Assembly (NCBI GenBank): GCA_024398515.1
Contig: JAKSIZ010000009.1
Location: forward strand, 1-52,410
From: Bacteroidaceae bacterium
Lineage (GTDB): Bacteria > Bacteroidota > Bacteroidia > Bacteroidales > Bacteroidaceae
Length of the DNA: 52,410 nucleotides
Direction of reading: 5' to 3'
Shown: positions 35,256-44,656 of the stretch, piece after piece
Numbering within the stretch: position 1 is the first letter of the stretch
Layout of the letters: each line of letters begins with the position of its first letter
Position numbers and translations under genes: made by a program
Notes under the pieces: generated by a model
Databases searched by the model: none
The model's input: the letters and a program-made list of their open reading frames with translations, nothing else
What the model was told of the DNA's origin: nothing

Positions 35256-37772
35256 CTACATTAACTGCAATTTAAGGATATTCACGCTGAAGGCTGGCAC
35301 ATGGAACTTAACAGTATGAGAATCGGCAGCCTTGGCTTCTGCCTGTGTAGGATAGATGGCACGAGGATTCTGTAGTGTGTTCTCATCGTCACCACTTGCA
35401 GACGACAGTCGGGTAAGGACCACAGCGTTTGGTGAGTTCACGTCAACCTGACAGTTGGCAAGATTGAGGATGCCATCGGCATGTCCTTCGCCTACGTTTA
35501 CCACCTTAACGTACATCACCTTGGATGCCTCGTCGATAGTTGTTGTGGCATAGACTCCTTCCATGGCAGAACTCTTCTGTATCTTGCATGTGAAGTCCTC
35601 TTTACCGTCTATGCTGCAGCGAAGACTGTCACCCTCCACATCCACCTGTATTGTGTACCAACGGTTGTTGTCAACATGGAAACGGGATTCGCGTCCTATC
35701 TGTAGTCTGCTACTGCCGATGGTCTGCTCGGCATTGTTCTGCACGTTTCCCCATCCACCAATGTTATACCATAGGAAATGTTTATTGTCAAGATAGTTGG
35801 CAATAGGCATGAACCCCTCTGCACCATCACGCTTCAAGGCTTCGACCTTGAAGGAGTAATTCTTTGCTGTGATTGGGAAAGGACATGTTGCGATGGCTGG
35901 CTGTTCGTTTGATGTCTGAACGTAATTGCCGTTCTCCACCGTCCATTTCCCGTTCTGTGCCGTCCATGTAGAGAAATCGCCAAGACTGGTTTCCTTGCCA
36001 TCAATAATGAGTCGTGGGTTACGATACTCCACGGTGGTGTTGTATGTAGCCAAACCTACGTTCACAGGCTTCACTTCCTCCACTTCTGCTTTCTCAGGCA
36101 TCTGAAGCGACCATGTGCAATCTGTCTTCACAACGCGTGTTCCAATGTTGTTTGGGAATAGCTGCTGAACGTAGTAAGAAGGTGTCCCCATGCAGTCGCG
36201 TGAGTTGAAGCGTATCATGTCAGGACGCCAGCGGGCATCGTTCTCGTTGACGAAGATAGGGGCGTATGAGTTCATTACCACTACATCGCTGTTATTCTCC
36301 ATGCCCATCATATATACAGCTTCGCCAAGAGCTGCGTTAAGGTTGCCTATGTCACCAAACTGACTTGTTACGGCATACTCGCCTACATAGACCTTATGGC
36401 GGCCGCGGGGATAGGTGTCATACTTCTTGAAACGGTCGGCAAACCACTTTGGATTACGATAGTAGTGCTCATCCACCATATCCACAGGATAATTGTTGCG
36501 CCAACTTGGATTGTCCGTACCCCAGCTCTCGACGTTGCCGATGCACTTCACGTTAGGGTATTTCGCCTTGATGGCATTATAGAACTGGATGTAACGCTCC
36601 GGATAGTGGTCTGACTGGTCAGAGTTGTTGCCCATGTTGTAGTTATAGTTCTCGTTGCCTATCTCTATATACTCCAGATTGAAAGGCTCAGGATGGCCAT
36701 TGTCAGCACGCATCTTTCCCCACTTCGACGTGACAGGACCATTGGCATACTCAAGTGCGTCCAGGCAATCCTCAATCCAACTGTCTATCTTGTCGTAAGG
36801 ATCACAGCCGCCATGCCAGATGCCAACATTCACCACAAAGAGAGGCTTTGCGCCAAGGTCTTCACTCAGTTGCAGATATTCATGGAAACCGATGCCGTCA
36901 CTCGTGCGGTAGCCCCAGTTGACGTTGGCATGTCCTTCTCTTTCTTCTATCGGACCAATGGTACGCTTCCAGCGGAAGGCATTGTCAGGACTATTCTGTC
37001 CTTCTACGAAACACCCACCAGGGAAGCGCATGAAGCGTGGATGCATATCGGCAAGCATCTGTGCCAGGTCGGGACGCATACCGTTATTGCGGTTCTTGAA
37101 CGTAGGTGGGAAGAGGCTCACAACGTCGATTTGTATCTCTCCGGCTTTGTCTGCAGTCAGAACGAACTGCGCCTTTGCATCGTCGGCTGTGGCAATGAAC
37201 TGGGAAGTTATCTTCTTCCAATTCTTCTTTGCTTTCACCTTCACAGGAACAGAGGCGAGCACCTTCCCGTCTGTGCCTACGAGTTTTGCGGTGAGAGTTC
37301 CCTTATATCCCCTTTCGCTTCTGATGAAGAACGAGAGCTGATACTCACGCCCCTCAACAGCATTGATACCCCAGAAACCTTCGTTGCGCACTCCATCGCC
37401 CTCTTTGCTTATTATTACGTTCAGGGCATTGTGCTGCACGCTGTTTAAAAGGTTCTGCTGAGTGAGGCTTATCTGTGCCGTGCCCTCTGCCGACCAACTT
37501 GTGATGCTGGTTGGTGAGTTTGTCAAGCCTCTTCCACGTCTGTTGCGAGTGCCTGGTGCAATCAGGTTATCCTCGAACGAACGGTTGCGGATAAGTTCGG
37601 CATAAAGACCTCCATCTGCGGCATGGTTTATGTCCTCGTAGAATATGCCATAATGCGTAGGACTAACAGCCGGACCTTGATTACGGGCGTCAACATTGAT
37701 CGTTACCTGTGCTGATAGGCTTGTGCTCATACAAGCCATGAACATTGCTAAATAAAAGTTTTTTGTTTTCAT
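35256..37772 (-). CDS. GH51 alpha-L-arabinofuranosidase, secreted
   Basis: The enzyme releases arabinofuranose from arabinoxylan or arabinan. The 838-residue protein has a signal peptide (to about residue 21), the GH51 opening THYGIFYEDINHAADGGLYAELIRNRSFED (39-68, in two parts) and a carbohydrate-binding insert (about 90-220). A TIM barrel follows, with acid/base Glu374 in EIGNENYNY and nucleophile Glu465 in VYVGEYAV. A LamG/concanavalin-like domain (about 598-745) sits inside the C-terminal beta part. It lies 72 bp behind an esterase on the same strand and has no promoter box of its own, so the two probably act together on substituted hemicellulose. Confidence 0.93.
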   Translation of the reverse strand: MKTKNFYLAMFMACMSTSLSAQVTINVDARNQGPAVSPTHYGIFYEDINHAADGGLYAELIRNRSFEDNLIAPGTRNRRGRGLTNSPTSITSWSAEGTAQISLTQQNLLNSVQHNALNVIISKEGDGVRNEGFWGINAVEGREYQLSFFIRSERGYKGTLTAKLVGTDGKVLASVPVKVKAKKNWKKITSQFIATADDAKAQFVLTADKAGEIQIDVVSLFPPTFKNRNNGMRPDLAQMLADMHPRFMRFPGGCFVEGQNSPDNAFRWKRTIGPIEEREGHANVNWGYRTSDGIGFHEYLQLSEDLGAKPLFVVNVGIWHGGCDPYDKIDSWIEDCLDALEYANGPVTSKWGKMRADNGHPEPFNLEYIEIGNENYNYNMGNNSDQSDHYPERYIQFYNAIKAKYPNVKCIGNVESWGTDNPSWRNNYPVDMVDEHYYRNPKWFADRFKKYDTYPRGRHKVYVGEYAVTSQFGDIGNLNAALGEAVYMMGMENNSDVVVMNSYAPIFVNENDARWRPDMIRFNSRDCMGTPSYYVQQLFPNNIGTRVVKTDCTWSLQMPEKAEVEEVKPVNVGLATYNTTVEYRNPRLIIDGKETSLGDFSTWTAQNGKWTVENGNYVQTSNEQPAIATCPFPITAKNYSFKVEALKRDGAEGFMPIANYLDNKHFLWYNIGGWGNVQNNAEQTIGSSRLQIGRESRFHVDNNRWYTIQVDVEGDSLRCSIDGKEDFTCKIQKSSAMEGVYATTTIDEASKVMYVKVVNVGEGHADGILNLANCQVDVNSPNAVVLTRLSSASGDDENTLQNPRAIYPTQAEAKAADSHTVKFHVPAFSVNILKLQLM

Positions 37773-37780
37773 ATATTTTT

Positions 37781-37807
37781 ACGGTTATACGGTTATACGG
37801 TTTTGCG
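37781..37807. repeat. short tandem repeat before the arabinofuranosidase
   Basis: ACGGTTAT is repeated in tandem (ACGGTTATACGGTTATACGG then TTTTGCG). A similar GCGGTTGTACGGTTTTGCGG lies at 5564-5583 upstream of sppA. It sits between the esterase stop and the GH51 start, in the GH51 mRNA leader. Confidence 0.55.
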
Positions 37808-37844
37808 TTTGTCTTTTTCGCCTCCATTTTTGGAGGAGTTTTGT

Positions 37845-38699
37845 TCATTTTTTTACAAAGCCTTGAAGCCAAAGTTTCAGTTCTTCCAAAGCCATGTTAC
37901 GATAATTAAAGTCACTCTTGTTGAACCATCCATGACCGCCTGACGGATATATATGCAAGCATGCCGGCACTCCATGTTCCAGGAGCGCCTTGTAATACGC
38001 TATACTGTTATTTACCGACACATGAGGGTCTGTACCACTTGTAGCGATGAATGCTGGAGGCGTGTCCTTTGTCACATGCCGCTCATTACTGTAAAAGGCA
38101 ATATCCTCTGCTGAAGGATTCTGTCCAAACAGGTTATCACGTGAAGGTTTATGACAAATCAATGAGTCCATAGATATTACTGGGTAGAACAGAATCTGGA
38201 AGTCAGGACGAAGGTCAAGCGATGTATAGTGAGTAGCCGCTGTCGATGCCAGATGTCCACCGGCACTGTTTCCGTGCACTCCCAGTTTTGTGAAGCCGTA
38301 CTCTGCCTGATGGTCACGCAGGGTCTTCATTGCCTTATTAAGGTCATCCATCGGAACTTCCATACATCCGTTTGGTATGCGATAGCGTAAAACAGCCAGC
38401 AGTATGCCTTGTTCATTATACCATTTGGCTATGTTATGAAACTCACGCTCCCATATCTGCAGATAACTGCCACCAGGGCATGCCAACACAGCAAGACCAT
38501 TAGGATGTTCGGGACGATACACCGTCATTACTGCACTGGTGACATTCTCCCAAAATACGCCTTTGTCTGTCTGTAGAAGAGTCACTCCATTACCTGAAGG
38601 CGCATGGGCATTATCCCAAAGAGGTAGCGTGACAACACTCTGGGCAGATACAAGCAAAGGCAAAATGCTCGCTATGGCTATAATAATCTGTTTTTTCAT
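37845..38699 (-). CDS. secreted alpha/beta-hydrolase, acetyl-xylan-esterase-like
   Basis: The ATG at 38699 gives a 284-residue protein with a signal peptide MKKQIIIAIASILPLLVSAQ; the open frame continues upstream without a better start. VLACPGGSY supplies the oxyanion region and GVHGNSAGGHLAS the nucleophile serine (GNSAGG). TSGTDPHVSVNNS carries the likely Asp, and GGHGWF the catalytic His. This is the BD-FAE/esterase-lipase type common among carbohydrate esterases of gut Bacteroidetes. Its place before a GH51 enzyme suggests deacetylation or deferuloylation of hemicellulose, though the acyl group cannot be told. Confidence 0.88.
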   Translation of the reverse strand: MKKQIIIAIASILPLLVSAQSVVTLPLWDNAHAPSGNGVTLLQTDKGVFWENVTSAVMTVYRPEHPNGLAVLACPGGSYLQIWEREFHNIAKWYNEQGILLAVLRYRIPNGCMEVPMDDLNKAMKTLRDHQAEYGFTKLGVHGNSAGGHLASTAATHYTSLDLRPDFQILFYPVISMDSLICHKPSRDNLFGQNPSAEDIAFYSNERHVTKDTPPAFIATSGTDPHVSVNNSIAYYKALLEHGVPACLHIYPSGGHGWFNKSDFNYRNMALEELKLWLQGFVKK

Positions 38700-38768
38700 T
38701 TTAATTCTTTCGCTACGAAACAGTAAGAATAATTCAGGCTGAAACAGTAATGTACAGCATAACAATTG

Positions 38769-38799
38769 CAAATTTACTACTTTTTTCCAACCCATGAAA
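38769..38799 (-). promoter_or_regulatory. promoter of the esterase-GH51 operon
   Basis: TAAATTTG (complement of 38769-38776) matches TAnnTTTG, with TTTC (complement of 38796-38799) 19 bp upstream. The transcript start would be near 38762, about 60 nt before the ATG at 38699. Confidence 0.55.
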
Positions 38800-38842
38800 T
38801 ATATAGCGTTAAAAAAATTGCTTTGTTCTAAAATTTTTTTAT

Positions 38843-38850
38843 TACCTTTG
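38843..38850 (+). promoter_or_regulatory. promoter of the CoA-transferase gene
   Basis: TACCTTTG, in the context TTTATTACCTTTGCA, is the same extended form found in front of both tRNAs and close to that of pnp. Upstream, ATTG at 38817-38820 lies 22 bp away. The ATG at 38892 is 41 bp downstream. Confidence 0.65.
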
Positions 38851-38891
38851 CACCTTGAAAAGAGTTTGAATTCTAAATTATAACAGTAGAA

Positions 38892-40391
38892 ATGGCATTT
38901 ACAAGACTTACGGCTGCCGAAGCTGCAGCTATGATTAAAGATGGTGAGAACATTGGTTTGAGTGGTTTTACTCCTGCTGGTACGGCAAAGGCTGTTACCC
39001 GCGAACTGGCTTTGAGGGCAGAGGCAGAACATGCTGCCGGTCGTCCGTTCAAGGTGGGCATCTTCACAGGTGCATCAACAGGACAGAGCACAGACGGAGT
39101 GATGAGCAATGCTCAGGCTATACGCTACCGTGCCCCTTACACCACAAACCCCGACTTCCGCAAGCACGTGAACGCAGGGGAACTGGCCTACAACGACATT
39201 CACCTTTCACAGATGGCACAGGAACTGCGCTATGGGTTTATGGGACAGTGCGACTGGGGAATCCTTGAAGTTTGCGAGATTACCGACGATGGCAAGGCAT
39301 ACCTCACGGCAGCAGGAGGCATAGCACCGACGGTTGCCCGCATGGCAAAGAAGATAATCATTGAGCTCAATGCTTTCCACACGAAGAGTGCTATGCAGCT
39401 GCACGACGTATATGAGCTGCAGGATCCTCCTTACCGTCAGGCAATACCTATAGTGAACGTTGCCGACCGCGTAGGCAAGCCTTACGTACAGATTGACCCA
39501 GCGAAGATAGTCGGAGTCGTAGAGTGTAACCTTCCTGACGAGGCACGTGCATTTACCGATGCTTCACCAGTGACTGACACTATCGGTTTCAATGTTGCTG
39601 AATTCCTCGTAAACGATATGCATCGCGGTATCATCCCATCGACATTCCTGCCATTGCAGAGCGGAGTAGGCTCAACGGCAAATGCTATCCTCGGCGCATT
39701 GGGCAACGACAAGCATGTACCAAACTTCAACGTATATACAGAGGTGCTCCAGGATGCAGTAGTAGGACTGATGCAGCAAGGTCGCGTGGTCAATGCAAGT
39801 ACCTGTTCGCTGACGGTATCAAACAAGTGCCTGTATGAGATTTACGACAACATAGACTATTTCAAGGATCATCTTACGATACGTCCAAGCGAGATATCCA
39901 ACTCGCCAGAGGTTATCCGCCGACTTGGAGTTATTGCTATCAACACGGCTATCGAGGTTGACATCTACGGTAATGCCAACTCAACCCATATCAGCGGTAC
40001 AAAGATGATGAATGGTATCGGCGGTAGCGGCGACTTCGAGCGCAATGCCTACATCAGCATCTTCACATGTCCAAGTACGGCAAAGGGAGGACTTATCTCG
40101 TCGATCGTTCCGTTCGTTTCTCACTCAGACCATTCAGAGCACGATGTGAACGTGATTGTGACCGAACAAGGAGTTGCCGACCTTCGCGGCAAGAGCCCAA
40201 GAGAGCGTGCGCAGCTAATCATTGAGAACTGTGCTCATCCTGACTATAAGCAGTTGCTTTGGGATTATCTCAAGATGACTGGTGGCGGTCAGACTCCTCA
40301 CTATCTGCCAGCAGCATTCGCCATGCACGACACCCTGATGCGCAAGGGCGACATGAGGCTCACAGAATTTGGTGAGTATGTAAAGGAGTAG
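38892..40391 (+). CDS. acetyl-CoA hydrolase/succinyl-CoA:acetate CoA-transferase
   Basis: Enzymes of this family move CoA between acetate and succinate or hydrolyse acetyl-CoA; in fermenting Prevotella this links acetate and succinate formation. The 499 residues match full length. The likely catalytic Glu284 lies in FNVYTEVLQD. PLQSGVGSTANAILGAL (254-270) forms the CoA loop, and GNANSTHISGTKMMNGIGGSGDF and VTEQGVADLRGKSPRERA are conserved in the C-half. Its own promoter lies upstream. It is followed after 3 bp by an LpxL-like gene, an apparently unrelated neighbour. Confidence 0.93.
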   Translation: MAFTRLTAAEAAAMIKDGENIGLSGFTPAGTAKAVTRELALRAEAEHAAGRPFKVGIFTGASTGQSTDGVMSNAQAIRYRAPYTTNPDFRKHVNAGELAYNDIHLSQMAQELRYGFMGQCDWGILEVCEITDDGKAYLTAAGGIAPTVARMAKKIIIELNAFHTKSAMQLHDVYELQDPPYRQAIPIVNVADRVGKPYVQIDPAKIVGVVECNLPDEARAFTDASPVTDTIGFNVAEFLVNDMHRGIIPSTFLPLQSGVGSTANAILGALGNDKHVPNFNVYTEVLQDAVVGLMQQGRVVNASTCSLTVSNKCLYEIYDNIDYFKDHLTIRPSEISNSPEVIRRLGVIAINTAIEVDIYGNANSTHISGTKMMNGIGGSGDFERNAYISIFTCPSTAKGGLISSIVPFVSHSDHSEHDVNVIVTEQGVADLRGKSPRERAQLIIENCAHPDYKQLLWDYLKMTGGGQTPHYLPAAFAMHDTLMRKGDMRLTEFGEYVKE

Positions 40392-40394
40392 GAT

Positions 40395-41306
40395 ATGCTC
40401 AAATTCGTTACATTCATTCTGCGGGCAATCTCGATCCTGCCTTGGCGAGTGCTGTATGCCATAAGCGACTGCACCAGCCCTGTGGTGAGGTTGCTCTATA
40501 GGAGAAAGGTTGTTCGCAAGAATCTTGTAGCGTCGTTCCCCGAGAAATCGCTGAAGGAGATAAAGGAAATAGAACGCAAGTTCTACCGTTTCTTCTGCGA
40601 CCTATGGCTTGAGACCATCAAGCAAATGTCAATGTCGAAGGAAGAAATGATGAAACGCCTCGTCTTCACTGGCATGGATCCTATAAAGAGTGGATTCAAT
40701 GGCGGTAAAGACGATGCGTTTTGCTATTTAGGGCACTACGGCAATTGGGAATGGATTGCCTCACTGCAGTATTGGGCTCCAGGCTATCAATGTGCACAGA
40801 TCTATCATCCTTTATATAATAAGGTGATGGATAAACTGTTTCTCGACCTCCGAGGCAAATATGGTGGGCTTAACATTCCGATGAAGTCGTCGCTGAGGAT
40901 TCTTATCAACGAGCGCAACAAAGGTTCGAAGATTTGGCTTGGACTTATCAGCGACCAACTGCCGAAATGGGAAAACATTCATCATTTCACTCCATTCCTC
41001 AACCGCGAAACAGCCGTGTTCACTGGTGGCGAACAGATGGGAAAGAAGTTTGATGCCATGATGTATTACATGAGAGTGGTTCGGCCGAAACGTGGGTACT
41101 ATGAGGTTGAGTTCATTCCAATGTTTCACGATTCAAAGAATGTAGAAGACTTCAAGGTTACCGACCGTTTCATGGAAATGCTTGAGGAAGACATCAGACG
41201 CTGTCCTGAACTTTGGCTCTGGACACATAAGCGTTGGCACCGTACAAAGGAAGAATGGTTGGAAAGAACCAAAGCAGCCCCCCTCTGTCCCCCCAAGGGG
41301 GGATGA
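40395..41306 (+). CDS. lipid A biosynthesis (LpxL/HtrB-type) acyltransferase
   Basis: The family transfers a secondary acyl chain to Kdo-lipid A or a related precursor. The 303-residue protein has an N-terminal membrane segment (FVTFILRAISILPWRVLYAI). The HX4E catalytic motif is HYGNWE (His114, Glu119), and the GLISDQLPK and ELWLWTHKRWHR segments are typical. The final TKAAPLCPPKGG and stop are encoded inside the repeat element 41276-41353, so the natural end has been replaced by element sequence. Which acyl donor it uses cannot be seen. The gene starts 3 bp after the CoA-transferase stop. Confidence 0.93.
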   Translation: MLKFVTFILRAISILPWRVLYAISDCTSPVVRLLYRRKVVRKNLVASFPEKSLKEIKEIERKFYRFFCDLWLETIKQMSMSKEEMMKRLVFTGMDPIKSGFNGGKDDAFCYLGHYGNWEWIASLQYWAPGYQCAQIYHPLYNKVMDKLFLDLRGKYGGLNIPMKSSLRILINERNKGSKIWLGLISDQLPKWENIHHFTPFLNRETAVFTGGEQMGKKFDAMMYYMRVVRPKRGYYEVEFIPMFHDSKNVEDFKVTDRFMEMLEEDIRRCPELWLWTHKRWHRTKEEWLERTKAAPLCPPKGG

Positions 41307-41353
41307 AAGGTCACCACTCTATTCTCTCCCCCTTGGGGGAGTTGGAGGGGGCT
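41276..41353. mobile_element. MITE-like element A with CCCCAAGGGG-type ends
   Basis: Left end AGCCCCCCTCTGTCCCCCCA then AGGGGGGATG (41276-41305). Right end CTCCCCCTTGGGGGAGTTGG then AGGGGGCT (41326-41353). The ends are imperfect inverted repeats, AGCCCC..../....GGGGCT, around a core of about 20 bp. A second copy with the ends swapped lies at 48816-48936. No transposase is encoded, so it would move only in trans. It covers the 3' ends of two convergent genes. Confidence 0.75.
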
Positions 41354-42579
41354 ATCACCACGCTGTCAATGAGGGTTCCACTGACGGCATCGTATCCACG
41401 CATTGTTATTGTTTCCTTGCCGACATCGACAATCTGATAATACCGGCTATCGTTTCCGATTGGGTGGAAACGTTCTGTCGGATGGATGCTATAGTTCTTC
41501 GGCGAACAATGGCTTATGGTGTAGAGAGGCTTATTGGTACAGACATTTCCCTTCAATGGACTCTCGTCGGAAGTGCAATGACTATAAGCATGTTCATGCC
41601 CTTGCATGACGAGGTCAACGCCACAATCCTTGATAATGCCGTTGAAAAACCAACGTTGAATTAGATTGTTGTTCTTTCTTTTTATTGAATAAAGAGGATG
41701 ATGGAGCATGACAATCTTATGCTTGGCATCGGTATTCTCCAAGTTTTCCTTAAGCCAAATCCTTTGACCAATCAGATTCCACGCCTCCCGATCAGAGTCG
41801 AGAAGGAAGAACGAAGCATTATGATAGGCGAAACTAAACAGGTGATTTTCGTCGCCACGCTCTTCCATTCCTTTCAGGAAATACGGAAAGATGAGAGCCA
41901 CACGACGCTCACTATGCTTGATGATTCCTTTCAGATAATCATGATTGCCAAGGATGTTGACCACTGGCATTGCGGTACAAATGCTGTCAATGCTGCGAAA
42001 AGTCTCTGCCCAATATGCATCTGTAGGGCGTTCGGTAAGGTCACCGCCGAATGCAACAAACTCTACCTCTGGGTGATTCATCAGTGCTTCTCGCAACATT
42101 TCATTGGCTTTTCCGTCAATGGTGTCCTGAACATCGCCTACGAACATGAACGAAAACTTATCAGCTTTTGGGTTATGAGTGCGGAAAGAATACCACTTTG
42201 ACTGCTGCCCATTGGTAACGACGGAGTAGTGATAGTCCTTCTGCGCATCAAGACTTTTCATTTCTGCACGATAAAATGCTGCTTTGCCGGCACGCGAATA
42301 GAAGACTTCGCCGATAGCCTTTATCATCATTGTGTCGTGTCCTTCGGCTAAGAGAAGTGCCGCATCATCGTGGATTGTTGTGTCGCACATCCACGAAACG
42401 TACCTTGACTGTTCGCCATCATTGCCGAATGTCAGGAGTATTCTCGTTGGCGAAGTGCTTACAGCGTAGGGCAGTTCTTCTGGATTATGAAACCACGAAT
42501 CCCATTGACTCCCAACCCATATCGCTACACCAACGATAAGAATAACGATTGCCAATAACTTAATAACCCATTTTTTCAT
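41311..42579 (-). CDS. membrane-anchored metallophosphoesterase
   Basis: The 422 residues start with one membrane helix (about 5-22), then a fibronectin-III-like domain (about 35-135) and a calcineurin-type phosphatase domain. Metal ligands are visible: Asp149 in FVGDVQD, Asp180 in GGDLTE, Asn212 and His213 in GNHD, His293 in LHHPLYS, and His328 and His330 in GHEHAY. This resembles purple-acid-phosphatase-like proteins; the substrate is unknown. The domain faces the periplasm. The last residues (VVIAPSNSPKGERIEW) derive from repeat element A. The start overlaps the preceding sulfatase stop by 4 bp (ATGA), so the two are coupled. Confidence 0.9.
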   Translation of the reverse strand: MKKWVIKLLAIVILIVGVAIWVGSQWDSWFHNPEELPYAVSTSPTRILLTFGNDGEQSRYVSWMCDTTIHDDAALLLAEGHDTMMIKAIGEVFYSRAGKAAFYRAEMKSLDAQKDYHYSVVTNGQQSKWYSFRTHNPKADKFSFMFVGDVQDTIDGKANEMLREALMNHPEVEFVAFGGDLTERPTDAYWAETFRSIDSICTAMPVVNILGNHDYLKGIIKHSERRVALIFPYFLKGMEERGDENHLFSFAYHNASFFLLDSDREAWNLIGQRIWLKENLENTDAKHKIVMLHHPLYSIKRKNNNLIQRWFFNGIIKDCGVDLVMQGHEHAYSHCTSDESPLKGNVCTNKPLYTISHCSPKNYSIHPTERFHPIGNDSRYYQIVDVGKETITMRGYDAVSGTLIDSVVIAPSNSPKGERIEW

Positions 42580-44513
42580 TGTCTTACAACGAGTTCATTA
42601 TGGTTCATCCTGTACATATATTGCTGGATTATGCTCTTCAACCGCTTCTCGTATTCCTTTGGCTGAGAGCCGTTCAAGTCTTTTTTCAGCAACTTGTCTT
42701 CCTTAAAACGATAGGCATGAACCGTCTTTTCCCCATCAAACTGCAACATCCAATCCCCCTGGACATACTGATAGAGCCCACTGCCTGGGTGATAGTTCAG
42801 GATAAACTTATCTTCCTTCGGCGTGTTCAGCGCATCTTGCCCAAAGGCGATATACGGTTTGTCGTAGCGTAGAAGTCCATAGACAGTAGGCATTATGTCT
42901 GCCTGACTCACGAGTTTGTCTCTGTCAACTTCGGCAAGTTCAGGCATTGCAGGCGAATAAATGACTATCGGAACCCTGAACACACCAAGGTCTGAGAGGA
43001 ATTCTTGGTCTATAGCCTCACTCGTATGGTCGGCTGTCAGTACAAACAGAGTGTTCTTAAACCACGGCTGTTTCTGTGCTTTCTCGAAGAAAAGACGCAA
43101 AGCGTTATCGCTGTACTTGATACAGGAGAACACTTTTGGCTCTGATGGAGGATAGACTTCCCTGTAACGCTCGGGTATGGCAAACGGTGAATGCGACGAT
43201 GCCGTGAACACAGAAGTGACGAAAGGTTCGGTCATCTCGCCCATCTTGTCGCAATAAAACTGCAGGAATTCCTCGTCCCATATAGCCCAAGTGCCGTCAA
43301 AATCCTTGTCGCCATTATATCTTGAGTCCTGATTATACTCCGTTCGACCATAGTATTTCTCGAATCCAGTGGCGTTGGCAAAGGCTTGAAATCCCATGCT
43401 GCCATTCTCTGCTCCGTGGAAAAACGCCGAAGAATATCCCTTATTTCGCGTCAGTTCTCCGGCAATTCCAGACAAATCGTTGAGTGCGGCAGGCGTAAGG
43501 AAGAACGGTTCTACAAGGCTTGGTATCGAAGAAAGAACCGAAGGCATACCGTCGATGCTCTTTCTTCCGCACGCATAACTATATGTGAACGTCGCTCCTT
43601 GCTTTGCCAATTCACTCAGGAAAGGCATACATCCACGTGCCATTGCCTGCTGTCCAAAGCTTTCAAGTATGAACACAACCACGTTCATCTTCTTCATCTC
43701 TGTACTATCCGAGGCTTCGTGCAGCGGAGAGAATAGCTTTAGGGCTTCTTCCTCGTCCATATAATTTCGCTCGGAAAAAGGTTTTTTGCCTATGGTTCGC
43801 ATTATGCAGAACGGCGTATTGAGCACTATACCTGCATCGATTGCATGGTCAACATACTGGTTGGCATTCGACAAAGTGATTGGTCGCACTGCTGTAGTGA
43901 AGCCGCCACGCATTCCTGCAACGGTAAGTCCTGACGCCAAAGCCAACAATATCACGCATGAAATATAGTATCCTACTAAGCCTTTGCCCACGGGTTTCTC
44001 ACTTGTCGCTGGGCTCCTGAACAACTTCCACAGCCCATAGCAAAGCAATATGCCTATCGGGAACAAATACCAATACGGCAGACTTTCCTTTAATACAATG
44101 CCGAAGATATTGCTCTCGTTGCTAAACTCGGTCAGTACATTCCACGTAGTCCTGCGCCCAGTGAACGGAAAATAAGCGCAATCGCAAAGGTTGGCGACTA
44201 TTCCAATGAAGTTGACCACGACAAACACCACCCTCAACGTCGGGTAATACCACTTCCAGCCTTCCTTCTTGTGCAGCGGCAACAGGAAGAAGAGTATCAT
44301 CCAGCAGTTCAAGTAGAGTATGGCAGTGCAGTCAAAGCGCAGTCCACTGACAAGCAGTCGTAACGCATAGCCCCACGTAAGATGCGACTCAAAGAGGTTC
44401 ATGTTGCACAGCATGAACACCACTCTCGTAATCGTGAAACACACAAACACTACAAAGAGGTTTGCTATCAGGGCCGACACGGTCCTTAGCGTCGTAGAAG
44501 ATTTTATCATCAT
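42576..44513 (-). CDS. LTA-synthase-like sulfatase-fold membrane transferase
   Basis: The start MMIKSSTTLRTV at 44513 gives 645 residues; a longer frame to 44576 is excluded because the promoter (44547-44577) lies inside it. About five membrane helices (to residue about 205) precede an alkaline-phosphatase/sulfatase domain. FILESFGQ holds a metal Glu (284) and CGRKSIDGMP the likely nucleophile (Ser319). DADLQ-like motifs are absent, but FVLTADHTSEAI supplies late metal ligands. The layout matches phosphoglycerol or phosphoethanolamine transferases (LtaS/MdoB type), which decorate envelope glycans or lipids. The acceptor is unknown. It is translationally coupled to the phosphoesterase. Confidence 0.88.
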   Translation of the reverse strand: MMIKSSTTLRTVSALIANLFVVFVCFTITRVVFMLCNMNLFESHLTWGYALRLLVSGLRFDCTAILYLNCWMILFFLLPLHKKEGWKWYYPTLRVVFVVVNFIGIVANLCDCAYFPFTGRRTTWNVLTEFSNESNIFGIVLKESLPYWYLFPIGILLCYGLWKLFRSPATSEKPVGKGLVGYYISCVILLALASGLTVAGMRGGFTTAVRPITLSNANQYVDHAIDAGIVLNTPFCIMRTIGKKPFSERNYMDEEEALKLFSPLHEASDSTEMKKMNVVVFILESFGQQAMARGCMPFLSELAKQGATFTYSYACGRKSIDGMPSVLSSIPSLVEPFFLTPAALNDLSGIAGELTRNKGYSSAFFHGAENGSMGFQAFANATGFEKYYGRTEYNQDSRYNGDKDFDGTWAIWDEEFLQFYCDKMGEMTEPFVTSVFTASSHSPFAIPERYREVYPPSEPKVFSCIKYSDNALRLFFEKAQKQPWFKNTLFVLTADHTSEAIDQEFLSDLGVFRVPIVIYSPAMPELAEVDRDKLVSQADIMPTVYGLLRYDKPYIAFGQDALNTPKEDKFILNYHPGSGLYQYVQGDWMLQFDGEKTVHAYRFKEDKLLKKDLNGSQPKEYEKRLKSIIQQYMYRMNHNELVVRQ

Positions 44514-44546
44514 TTCTTTACTCCTTCGATATTTTTCAGTTGAATG

Positions 44547-44577
44547 CAAAGATAGGCATTTTTCTTTTCTTTTCAAA
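44547..44577 (-). promoter_or_regulatory. promoter of the sulfatase-phosphoesterase pair
   Basis: TTTG (complement of 44574-44577) is followed after 19 bp by TATCTTTG (complement of 44547-44554), a full consensus match. The expected transcript start near 44540 is 27 nt before the ATG at 44513. Confidence 0.75.
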
Positions 44578-44656
44578 AAATTGCCCCTATCTTTCTTAAA
44601 AATTTGACTTGTGTTAACAGAATTTTTCCGGCTCGTGCGGATGTTCTCCGTGGGGC

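Noticed and set aside
36693-37448. 251-codon plus-strand frame inside the arabinofuranosidase gene
   Set aside because: It is antisense to a gene with intact GH51 motifs; no signal, promoter or family match is present.
41276-41353. Ordinary bidirectional terminator between convergent genes
   Set aside because: The stem could terminate transcription, but the asymmetric ends, the second inverted copy at 48816 and the overlap with both coding ends fit a mobile repeat better.
44514-44576. Upstream start for the sulfatase (21 extra codons)
   Set aside because: A full consensus promoter (44547-44577) lies inside this stretch, so the message begins downstream of it.
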